Part shown: positions 56,901 to 63,534 of the stretch, piece after piece
Layout of the letters: each line of letters begins with the position of its first letter
How positions within the stretch are numbered: the stretch's first letter is position 1
Assembly (NCBI GenBank): GCA_017506865.1
Contig: JAFCMP010000053.1
Span: 310,001-374,000 of the forward strand
Reading direction: 5' to 3'
Origin: Tribonema minus
Taxonomy: Eukaryota; Sar; Xanthophyceae; Tribonematales; Tribonemataceae
DNA: 64,000 nucleotides
Position numbers and translations under genes: made by a program
Notes under the pieces: model-generated
What the model was told of the DNA's origin: nothing
What the model saw: the letters and a program-made list of their open reading frames with translations, nothing else
The model's database searches: none

Positions 56901-59900
56901 CTAAATGTGCGGGAAGTGGGGGGGGGGGGAGGCGGGGGGGGGGGGGGGCTCTGAGGGACCTGAATCCGATGCAGCACAGTTTGCTTTTGCAGCGTGATCA
57001 CAAAACGTGCGGGACACGGCAGGGGAGGGGGGGGAGGGGGGGGGGGGGGGAGGGGGCACCAGATCTGAACGCAATGCAGCACGGTTCGCTGCCGCAGCGT
57101 GATGACGAAACGTGTGGGAAACGGGGGGGGGGGGGCTTCAGGGGCACAGAGTCAACTGCAATTCAGCACTAGTTGCTTAGCAGCATGATCACAAGAGTGA
57201 GTCAAGTTGATGAGATGCGGGGCCCATTCTGAGCATCGCTGCCGGAGCGTTGCGACGACATGACATGAAGACGGGGCCAGCAAGGCAAATTCTGCCACGA
57301 GGTGTTGCGGGCTCAGTTGTGGTCGCCCCGGCACACGCGCACGTGCGCGCCGCAATCAATACCGCACCACCACAGCGCTGATCTCGCACGCATCCAACAG
57401 GAGGTGAGTGTGATGTATTTGAACCGTCAGCTCAGAATTGAAAGAGTTGTGCGCAACGTCTTTTCAGAGCTGCTAAGGAATTTACTCCTTGCGCGCCCCC
57501 TGCGTCACAGCCGGCGATGCCTCAGGCCTCCCGGGAGCAAGTGTGCCACCGTGCGGAGCAACAGTGAATCAGCTCGAGGCCCCCGTTGCATGTCTATCAG
57601 GCTGCAAGGGAGCATGGCTCAGCATGTGTCACTCTTCAGGCCATTCCAAAGGAAGCACCCTGATACTCCTGCCAGTAGAAATTTTTTGCCGCCAGCTCAT
57701 CTGCGAGCGCATCCTCCTCTGATGATGATCAACACCTAGTGAGCACCCCAGACACAGCATTTTTCCAGCGACGGTAGAAAACTTCTTGTCATCAGAAGAT
57801 TCCAGCATTTTTTCACCTGCAGGAAATTTCTCGCCGCCAGATCGGCGAGGTGCGCCTGCAGCGTCTCCTCCTCCATGTCTATCGGGAACACGGTCGAGAG
57901 GAGCTCAAAGCTGAACCACTCCCCCAGCACGCTCGCCACCTGCGCAGCGCGCACACGTCAAGGGGGCCGCCGGGGGTTGTGAGAGTGTATACATGGTGCA
58001 TACTTGAAGGTATATACACTTGAGAGTATATAGTACTTCCTGGCACCGGCAGAATGCAGTAGACCGCGACAACAAGAAACTGCGACGATGCTCACCACAA
58101 CGGCTACATGTACAGTATTGGTTGTGTTGACAACAGTGGCGTCCGATACCCTAACTCCACTCATGAAGTCTAACTATGGTCATAATTCCAATGCTTGTGT
58201 CCCCCGGTACTACCCGCGTGACCAACTGCTGCACGAGTCACTCACTGACTCGCTAAAGGACAGCATGACTCACTAGCTCGCTTCAGACATGTTCGCCCAC
58301 ATCAAGGTCACATGTACTGTAATATAGGGAGACAGTACTTCCGGACAAGTGTAGTGCGTGAATGCAGTCTGCTCGTGGTCGAACCCTAACCCTACACTCC
58401 GATCATAACGCTTGTGCCCTCCGGTACAATCCGCATGACCGACTGCTGCACGACTCGCTCACTGATTCGCTAAAGGACAGCATGACTCACGAGCTCGCTT
58501 CAGACATGTTCACCCACACAAAGGCCGCATGTGCTTGTTGATAATGTTTGGAAAGACGATGTTTTTGAATAAGCGCAATGCATGCGTGTGGTCTGCTCAT
58601 TGTGTTTTAGAATTCGGGTTAGTACTTACATAGGTTTACTGTAGCGTTTTATGGTTTAGGGTAAGGGTTAAGGTGACTTAGCATGGCTGCCGTATTCAAG
58701 TTTGACCTGGGGTTGAAGTAGGGTGAAGGCTGGAATCAGGGTCACGGTTAGGGTAGGGCAGCGAATCAACGCGTGCCAAACCGGAGCAAGCACCCGAACT
58801 TGGTGGTGTTAGGGCAGAGGTACTCCACGAAGTGGTCGGCAATGCGCATTGAGACACTTTTGAGGTGTCCACAAAGGCACTCGTTGATTCTGGTTGCAAG
58901 TCCACGGACATCCACCGTCCGGGCTTCTTCGCGCCCTGAGCGAGGGTTAGCAAAAAGTACTTCATACACACATACCTTGAGGACGAGGGCCAGGGACCTA
59001 ACTCTAACACTAACCCTAACCTGACCCTAACCATAACCAAACCTAAGAGTCAATGCATGCCATACTGGAACAAGAACCCAGACAAGCTAGGGCTGGGGTT
59101 AGGACTACTTCATACATACATACCTTGAGGACGAGGGCCAGGGACGGGTCCAGGGTATCTATTCTAGCGGCGACAATCTCCTGCACCGCTATTGGCAGGA
59201 TGGGGCCGTTGGAGGTGCCCTGCGTGAGCGAGAGGGCGCACCGTTGGGGTTAGGGTTATGGTTAGGGTCAGAGGAAATGCCGCTGCAAGCCTGTGCAGCA
59301 TCAGTGGAGCGGTAGTGTATTTCGCAAGAGGAACCGCCGCAGCGACGCCGCGCAGCATTCGCACAGATGCGCCGCACCAAGAGCGCGAGCGGTAATGATT
59401 TCTTTAATGATTCTGACAGCCCAGGCTCCTGCATTGGATGTGAAGCACCTGCGGCACCCCGCAGGCTCCGCAGAGACGCACATCATCGAGGTCTTCCGCC
59501 AGTGCAGCGCGGCCGGCTCATGCGAATTCTCTCACTGCGGAGAGTCGCACCTGTGAAGTTGCGCGGCATGGCACGGTATACCTGCCCCAGACACCATGGA
59601 GAGTCACGCCCGTAGAGTTTTGCGCTGCGAGGCACGCCTCAGACACTACGAGTGTTGCACATTTGAAGTTTGTGCAGCGTGGCTCTGTCCATTCCGCTGG
59701 GACGACTTGCCCCCCCAGACTTAGGGTTAGGGTTAGGGTTAGGGTTACAGGGTTAGGGTTAGGGTTAGGGTTACGGCGAGGTACAGCACCCATGTGAATA
59801 GTTGAGCACGCATGGCCTAGCCCGGCGTTGTGTGGCGCGCGCGTCCCTTACCTCACACACCGCGGAGAGTCATGCATTGAAGTTTGGGCAGCGCGGCACG

Positions 59901-62900
59901 CTCCCCCCCGCTACTCGTGCCCGCACCCCCAAGACACGCGGCGTTTTGGCAAGTCGCCCCCTTCGTTGTTGTACCTTTGAAAACTTGTGGGAGAGTATCA
60001 CCTTTGAAGTCTTGCGCAGCGTGGCGTGGTCCTTCTGGCTCTACAGCTTCCAGCTGAATGTCGCTGGTGAGTGGCACCTTTGAGGCTTCGCGCAGCGGAG
60101 AGTCTCACCTTTGAAGTCTTGTGCAGCGTGGCGCGGTACTTCTGGCTGGACGTCATTCTGGATGACGAGCGCGTGTTGCTGGTGAGTCGCACCCTTGAAG
60201 TTGTGCGCAGCGGGAGAGTCACACCTTTGAAGTTCTGCGCAGCGGAGAGTCTCACCTTGAAAGTCTTGCGAAGCGTTGCGCGGTCCTTCTGGCTGGACGT
60301 CTTCTGGATGACGAGCGTGTCGCTGGTGAGGAGGTTCGTGCACATCTCGCGCACGAAGAACGGGTTGCCGCTGCACGTTGAGGTTATCAACTTCCGCAGC
60401 TCCGCGTCCAGCTCGTCCACGCCCATGTAGCCGCACGCCATTTCGATCTGAGCGATGCCACGGAAGCAGCGAAAAAGTGTGCAACTTGCGCGCGTGAGGA
60501 CGGGACGAGGTGGAGTGTGCGCTATGCATTGCGCGGCGTATCTCAGGTGTAGGGTTATAATTGGGTGATAGGGTTGCAGTTGAGTAAAGCCGCACGTGAC
60601 AGCGATCTGAGCAGCGCTGCACGGAACGAACAGAGAACTGGCGCGGATCAACATATGTGAGGGTGCTGCGGTGAAACTCTGTCTAGAGAGCGCGGCGAGC
60701 GCGCGTGAGGACGGGACGAGGTAGAGTGTGCGCTACGTGTTGGGTGGCGAATCTCGGGGTTTGGGATTGGGCCGAACATTATACGTTGAAACAAGTCAAA
60801 TTAGGGGTTAAAAGCAGGGGCAGGCCTTGGGCTAGGGCTCGCCTACGCGTCCTTGCTCAGCGAGGTGAGCCGCACGCACGACTTGAGCGCATGCGACGTG
60901 AGCTCAGGGCGAGGGCAACCTGTGCAATATTAACTAGCAGTAGTCATGTCAAAATCAGGAATAGAAAAGGTCTTCGCCGCTGCACTCCCCTGCGCCTTTT
61001 TGTTCAGTGAAGTGAGATGCAGTTGTTGTAGGGAAATAGGACCAGGGCTTGACCTAAAGTTAGGGTTCGCCTCTGTCGCCTCGTTCTCAATTTGTAGCCA
61101 GTTACGGCGCACTCAAGTTACAAGTGCGATCCACAATCATCAGCGATTCTACGGCTTTCGAGTACGGTACGTTACGTTATGACGACGATTCACGACTTGA
61201 ATCTTCAATAAGTGTCAGCGCTCGCTTCGGCCTCCTCGCTCAGCGACGTCAGCTGCACGCGCGACATGAGCTCGGGCGCCTCGCGCAGCGCCGCATACCA
61301 GCGACGACCCTAGACATAGGGTTAAGTGTCAGCGCTCACCTCCGCCTCCTCGTTCAACGACGTCAGCTGCACGCGCGACATGAGCTCGGGCGCCTCGCGC
61401 AGCGCCGCATACCAGCGACAACCCTAGACATAGGGTTAAGTGTCAGCGCTCACCTCCGCCTCCTCGCTCAGCGACGTCAGCTGCACGCGCGACATGAGCT
61501 CGGGGCCTCGCGCAGTACCAGGACCAGCGACAACCCTAGACATAGGGTTGAGTGTCAGCGCTCACCTCGGCCTCCTCGCTCAGCGACGTCAGCTGCACGC
61601 GCGACATGAGCTCGGGCGCCTCGCGCAGCGCCGCGTACCAGCGCAACCCTAGACATAGGGTTAAGTGTCAGCGCTCACCTCCGCCTCCTCGCTGAGCGAC
61701 GTCAGCTGCACGCGCGACATGAGCTCGGGCGCCTCGCGCAGCGCCGCATACCAGCAACGACCCTAGACATAGGGTTAAGTGTCAGCGCTCACCTCCGCCT
61801 CCTCGCTCAGCGACGTCAGCTGCACACGCGACATGAGCTCGGGTGCCTCGCGCAGTACCAGGACCGGCGACAACCCTAGACATAGGGTTAAGTGTCAGCG
61901 CTCACCTCCGCCTCCTCGCTCAGCGATGTCAGCTGCATGCGCGACATGAGCTCGGGCGCCTCGCGCAGCGCCGCGTGCCAGGACAAGCGACAACCCTAGA
62001 CATAGGGTATAAGTGTCAGCGCTCACCTCCGCCTCCTCGCTGAGCGATGTCAGCTGCACGCGTGACATGAGCTCCGGCGCCTCGCGCAGCGCCGCATACC
62101 AGCGCCGCTGGTCCTGAAGGAACGCCGCCTCCGGGCGCGTCGCGAAGATGAAGGCGATGCCCATGGGGGTCTTCCAGCCTGGGCTGCCGCGTGAGCTGAG
62201 CATCGCTGACAGCTGGGGGGGGGGGGGGGGGGGGGGGGCAAAGTGTGGAGCGGGGGCAAGGTTTAGGGTTAGCTTGAGAGGCGGGGCATGAGAGAGGCTT
62301 GGGGGGACCAACCTTGACCCTAGCCTAACAACAACTGCAATTATGTAATGCCCAAAAGCAATTATGCGATGCTCAAAAGCGGCGTGGGGGGGGGGGGGCA
62401 TGCATGGAGTGAGGGCAAGGGTCAGGGTAGGCTTCAGAGGTGGCGCGTGAGAGAGGCTCGGGGCACGAACCCTAACACTTACCCTAACAAAATCTGCAGC
62501 CCAAAAGGTCAGCTGAATATCAGCCCTAATTCTAGTCTGCGGAGCTGTGGGAGCACATGCTGCAACACCAGCGCGGCGATCGAAGTGAACAGTGCTGGGA
62601 AATGGGCTGAGAGAGCAAGACGCGTCCCTGGAGGGCGACGATCCTGCGCTAGATTGAAAAAACGAGACTGTTTGCAGGTGGGCAGGCGGACATCAGGAGG
62701 GTATCGGACATCATAGACTCTGAGGACACGCAGCAACAACACAATTGCACTCTGCAGCGCCCTGCCGAGCAGCGGCGGCGGCGGCAGCGGCATCAGCAGC
62801 GGAACCGCAGCGGCAGTAGCAGCGCCAGTGCTCACCGTACTACAGTTACAGTTTGTGTAACTGTTTTCACCGGCACTCACCACGTCCAGCGACCCCATGT

Positions 62901-62937
62901 CCGCCCAGTGGAGGTCGTCGACGAACACCACGAGCGC
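41488..62937 (-). CDS. AAA/STAND ATPase with helical-repeat tail, ADCY10-like; 3' part, at least 22 exons, ~1,082 aa
   Basis: Exons: 62937-62881, 62212-62027, 60447-60256, 59219-59124, 57939-57817, 56862-56572, 55932-55888 (least sure), 55287-55234, 54483-54298, 53828-53724, 52792-52682, 51219-51158, 50432-50270, 49342-49187, 48798-c.48700 (3' end unclear), 47742-47560, 46770-46702, 45691-45563, 44113-43820, 43064-42945, 42191-41906, 41729-41488 (TAG). Nearly all junctions are phase 0. Exon 1 has a Walker B strand (VVFVDDLHWAD), exon 3 GNPFFVREM, exon 5 ASVLGEWFSFELL, exon 6 RFSHVHMRNTAYSMLL with RLHYRVAAAM: the order seen in STAND ATPase modules of soluble adenylyl cyclases and related bacterial cyclases/kinases. 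Later exons read as TPR-like helices (ASNYFGEALLVVKRLP), then a poly-Asp/Glu tail. Walker A and any cyclase domain would lie upstream, outside the window, so cyclase activity is not shown. An AAA-linked kinase is the main alternative. Confidence 0.85.
41965..42055 (-). repeat. GAC/GAT trinucleotide tract coding poly-Asp
   Basis: The plus strand reads (GTC/ATC)n; on the gene strand it codes an uninterrupted run of more than 20 Asp in the penultimate exon of the ATPase gene, followed by Ser/Glu/Asp mix. The last exon has a second, shorter Asp run (8 Asp). Confidence 0.9.
42195..42265. repeat. TTAGGG-type tract next to an acceptor
   Basis: GGGTTAGGGTTAGCAACGGG and further TTAGGG variants begin eight bases beyond the acceptor of ATPase exon 42191-41906 on the intron side. 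Confidence 0.8.
42420..42830 (-). repeat. three echoes of the donor edge of ATPase exon 43064-42945
   Basis: GATAGGTGTCCAGCAGCGCT then CCATGAGCTTGGACGCGCGG occurs at 42768-42815; a shorter copy lies at 42607-42652, preceded by GTTAGGGTTAGGGGTTAGGG; a remnant (GCGGTCCACGCCATTCTACA) is at 42439. All three continue into CATTCTACATA and a TATATACTT-rich block. Period is about 165 bp. Confidence 0.85.
43150..43335 (-). repeat. echo of the acceptor edge of ATPase exon 43064-42945
   Basis: TGCTCCGTCGTCGCCCGCAC, CATCAGCCCGTGG and the CATCGCCGCGACATCATCAT block at 43160-43228 copy 43025-43090. A (GCA)n remnant follows at 43275-43295. This exon has echoes on both sides. Confidence 0.85.
44785..45540 (-). 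repeat. three echoes of ATPase exon 45691-45563 donor edge in ~225-bp units
   Basis: CTGGTGGTACGGCAGCAGCG with GCTGGTACATGATGCACTGC recurs at about 45351-45430; shorter copies are at 45186-45215 and 44785-44815. Each is followed by GACAGACTTGTCGGACGCCA or a related block, then GCACCGGCACTGTTGACAC and a CTCTAGGT/CTCTAAGT remnant. The donors in these copies are GTATGT or GTACTT, unlike the telomere-type donor of the real exon. Confidence 0.85.
45060..45185. repeat. dispersed element C, copy 1
   Basis: GCATCGAGACACTTT, a central GTGCAGCAAGCTTGGACGCC-like part and TTCCGCGCCCTGAGCGAG match 58848-58945 (GCATTGAGACACTTT, then TTCGCGCCCTGAGCGAG) in another intron of the same gene. Both copies end 30-40 bp before an exon-donor edge or echo. 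Confidence 0.55.
45540..45562 (-). promoter_or_regulatory. 5' splice site made of TTAGGG repeat
   Basis: The donor of exon 45691-45563 reads CCAG|GTTAGGGTTAGGGTTAGG on the gene strand: three telomere-type units start exactly at the exon boundary and supply the GT. Echo copies of the same boundary have ordinary donors, so the telomere tract replaced or was inserted at the original site. Confidence 0.8.
46165..46200. repeat. (CCCTAA)5 interstitial telomere-type tract
   Basis: Five near-perfect CCCTAA units on the plus strand in an intron of the ATPase gene. Confidence 0.9.
46553..46672 (+). repeat. dispersed element B, copy in the ATPase gene
   Basis: Matches 26363-26462 of the CAX intron along its length: GACTCGTGGCCAGTGACAGC, TGGTGGAAGGCACTTGCGGC, TTGTCACCTA, CGACGATCTTTTGG and TTCATTTCC. 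It ends about 30 bp before the exon donor at 46701. Confidence 0.75.
46790..46985 (-). repeat. two echoes of ATPase exon 46770-46702 acceptor edge
   Basis: GCGCTGCAGCGCGCACGAGG with CGACAGCGGATCATC (46828) and GTCTGCAGCGCGCATGGGGC with the same follow-on (46918) copy GCCTGCAGCGCGCACGGGGC at 46769. ACTTCAAGTGTGTACTTCAAG occurs between units. Confidence 0.85.
47875..48372 (-). repeat. four echoes of ATPase exon 47742-47560 acceptor edge
   Basis: CCCGCCGCAGCGGCAGCATC and ACCTGCAGCAG-like text (47879, 48028, 48177, 48342) duplicates the real CCCCGCCGCAGCGGCAGCAT at 47720. Units of about 150 bp share GGACGCCGTCTGATCGGGCA and GCATGGGYTGCTGA. Confidence 0.9.
48485..48700 (-). repeat. exon-edge echo and dispersed element A, copy 2
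   Basis: GTTTTTGTGCCAGACTGCGG with GTTGAGCAGCTCGGC occurs at 48500 and again at the real exon edge at 48686. The block between, read on the minus strand (48690-48535), is the second copy of dispersed element A (GAGAGTCTGGGAGAGGCAGC), which otherwise lies in the flavoprotein intron near 6815-6960. Confidence 0.7.
49490..49800 (-). repeat. two echoes of ATPase exon 49342-49187 acceptor edge
   Basis: GAGGACCTGCGGCGGGCGGC to GCGTCAGCGATGCATGTCAA (49500-49595) and GGGTAGCGCTGGAATTGTGG to GCGTCAGCGGTGCACTTCAA (49693-49795) copy 49330-49390. A (GGC)n tract has expanded inside both copies. Confidence 0.8.
49920..50225 (-). repeat. three echoes of ATPase exon 50432-50270 donor edge
   Basis: GCACCCACCTGGTTCATCCA with GTTCTGGTGGCTCGTGTCGT recurs at 50158-50215; more diverged copies are at 49928-49995 and 50045-50110. 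Repeated GAGTTCACRCGS text separates them. Period is about 110 bp. Confidence 0.88.
50433..50575. repeat. (CGG)n tract forming the polypyrimidine region of an ATPase acceptor
   Basis: About 140 bp of CGG/CGA triplets. On the gene strand it reads (CCG)n directly into CCGCAG, the acceptor of exon 50432-50270. It is likely polymorphic and able to form G-quadruplex or hairpin. Confidence 0.85.
51716..52680. repeat. long degenerate CCCTAA array with two exon echoes
   Basis: Nearly 1 kb of CCCTAA variants (CCTAACCCTAACCCTAACCC at 51739, then CCCTGACCC, CCTAAACCT, CCCAACCCC) in one ATPase intron. It contains two donor-edge echoes of exon 52792-52682: 52262-52292 (CACCTACCAGCACATTGTCG) and 52535-52597 (CTCACCAGCACGTTGTCGGG), each running straight into telomere-type text. 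Confidence 0.85.
53865..53990 (-). repeat. (AGC)n tract and echo of ATPase exon 53828-53724 acceptor edge
   Basis: AGCAGCAGCAGCAACAGCAG (53867-53905) is followed by CATGCATAAATTGCAGCAGC and GGGGCCAGCGGCAGCGGGCA (53921-53980), a copy of 53814-53868. Confidence 0.85.
54065..54270 (-). repeat. two echoes of ATPase exon 54483-54298 donor edge
   Basis: ACGCACCTGACACCCCTGCA, CAGCAGCCCTATCTCCAGCA and CATCACGCCAGGGGCTCTCC at 54184-54265 is a close copy of 54292-54370. A decayed copy at 54070-54125 keeps CACCTGGCACCTCTGCC. ACTTCAAGTACTACTTCAAC separates the units. Confidence 0.9.
55158..55215. repeat. (CCCTAA)n tract
   Basis: About eight CCCTAA-type units immediately on the intron side of the donor of ATPase exon 55287-55234. 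Confidence 0.9.
55300..55690. repeat. intron duplication with telomere-type ends and an exon-edge remnant
   Basis: AAGAGGCTCAGAGCGGTGTT (55356) and AAGAGGCTCAGAGCCGTGTT (55622) head two units that both end CATCAAG..GCTA..CCCTAACCCTA. Between them ATGACCTGCACGCGCACGGG (55426) is an acceptor-edge echo of exon 55287-55234, and a TTGAAGTTGTTGATTGAC doublet lies at 55507-55540. Confidence 0.75.
56090..56555 (-). repeat. two echoes of ATPase exon 56862-56572 donor edge within a TTAGGG array
   Basis: GCTCACCTCGAGCCAGTGGT through GACGTCGTGCCGGTGCCGCC (56437-56505) copies 56566-56640 and then runs into TAGATATAGGGTTAGG. A decayed copy is at 56110-56165 (ACTCGAGCCAGTCGTGCTCG). 56305-56430 is a TTAGGG/TCAGGG array of about 20 units, and 56513-56550 holds six more. 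Confidence 0.9.
56875..57190. repeat. tandem units with long G/C homopolymers upstream of an ATPase acceptor
   Basis: Three units share GCAGCACRGTTYGCT, GCAGCGTGATSACAAAACGT and GCGGGACACGGG-type text followed by G-runs (C-runs on the gene strand). The unit nearest the exon provides the C-tract of acceptor 56863. A fourth, short unit is at 57163-57195. Confidence 0.8.
57655..57725 (-). repeat. echo of ATPase exon 57939-57817 donor edge
   Basis: GTAGAAATTTTTTGCCGCCA with GCTCATCTGCGAGCGCATCC and TCCTCTGATG resembles 57830-57880 (GGAAATTTCTCGCCGCCAGA). Confidence 0.65.
58130..58545. repeat. two-copy ~290-bp intron duplication in the ATPase gene
   Basis: GCTTGTGTCCCCCGGTACTA (58193), CGACTCGCTAAAGGACAGCATG-like text and CTCGCTTCAGACATGTTCGC (58278) recur at 58410-58515 (GCTTGTGCCCTCCGGTACAA, CTCGCTTCAGACATGTTCAC). 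The second copy is introduced by CCCTAACCCTA at 58384. No exon sequence is evident. Confidence 0.8.
58845..59040 (-). repeat. dispersed element C, copy 2, and telomere-ended exon echo
   Basis: 58848-58945 matches 45068-45165 (GAGACACTTT, TTCGCGCCCTGAGCGAG). It is followed at 58969-58998 by a donor-edge echo of exon 59219-59124 (ACATACCTTGAGGACGAGGG, CCAGGGAC), which breaks directly into CTAACTCTAACACTAACCC. Confidence 0.75.
59535..60235 (-). repeat. about eight echoes of ATPase exon 60447-60256 donor edge
   Basis: GGAGAGTCTCACCTTTGAAG, TCTTGTGCAGCGTGGCGCGG and TTCTGGCTGGACGTC-type text recurs at about 59537, 59598, 59645, 59867, 59994, 60070, 60100 and 60217. The best copy, 60100-60180, covers about 80 coding bases. 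A TTAGGG array (59723-59773, about eight units) interrupts the series. Confidence 0.85.
61205..62011 (-). repeat. seven-copy array of ATPase exon 62212-62027 donor edge with inverted telomere half-repeats
   Basis: Units start near 61207, 61325, 61439, 61552, 61665, 61777 and 61890; the eighth, at 62012, is the real exon. Each has the TGTCAGCGCTCACCTCCGCC donor edge and about 90 coding bases, breaks at ATACCAGCG or a nearby point, and continues AACCCTAGACATAGGGTT. Period is 113-122 bp and copies are about 95% alike, the youngest-looking array in the window. Confidence 0.95.
62216..62240. repeat. G/C homopolymer at an ATPase acceptor
   Basis: A G-run of about 23 bases on the plus strand; on the gene strand it is a C-run ending directly in CCAG, the acceptor of exon 62212-62027. 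It serves as the polypyrimidine tract. Confidence 0.85.
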
Positions 62938-63009
62938 CTGCGAGCGATGCGCGCAGGGTTTGAGGTTAGGTTCAAGGATTGACTTGCGTATGGGTAAAGG
63001 GTGAAGACG

Positions 63010-63320
63010 ATCATGCGGCGGTACACGGCGGAGTTAGGTTTAGGATAAGGGTTAGATTTAAGATTAGGGTCAGGGTTAAGTTAGTATCAGGGTAATACCA
63101 TCGCACTCCCCACCCTAGGGTGGTGTGTGTACCATGCTGAGCGTGCGCAATGTCACCTGCGGCGCCGGCACGGCTACAGAGTACGCTGCTGGTGATCGCA
63201 CGATGCTACCTCAAGTGCTGATTACTGGGTGGCTCAATGTGCTCAAGCAGCAGCGCAGCGGCTTCCGTAGGCTCTAGGGGGTTATGTTTAGGGTTAGGGT
63301 TAGGGTTAGGGTTAGGGTTC
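63010..63320. repeat. degenerate and perfect TTAGGG tracts
   Basis: 63030-63090 holds decayed TTAGGTTTAGG/AGGGTCAGGG units; 63283-63320 holds five near-perfect TTAGGG units in an intron of the ATPase gene. Confidence 0.85.
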
Positions 63321-63534
63321 GCTTCCAGCTCTGTACACTGGTCCTGTGCGCAAGCACAGGCGTGCGAGCAGCAGCGGTACTTACAGCAGACTGCCATACA
63401 GAAAACAGGCTCAGTGGGCTCTGTCCAGAAATGCAGGACGCACAACACGGCCAGAAGGTGGTTCAACGTGCGGCCGCTGCTGCAAGCAGTAACAGCGGCA
63501 GGCGCGGCGCTGTTGAACCAAAGTGCAACTTCAA

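Noticed and set aside
61205-62030. Regular repeats that superficially resemble a CRISPR array
   Set aside because: The unit is an exon fragment with splice donor and the 'spacers' are the same sequence each time; there are no cas genes and the genome is eukaryotic.
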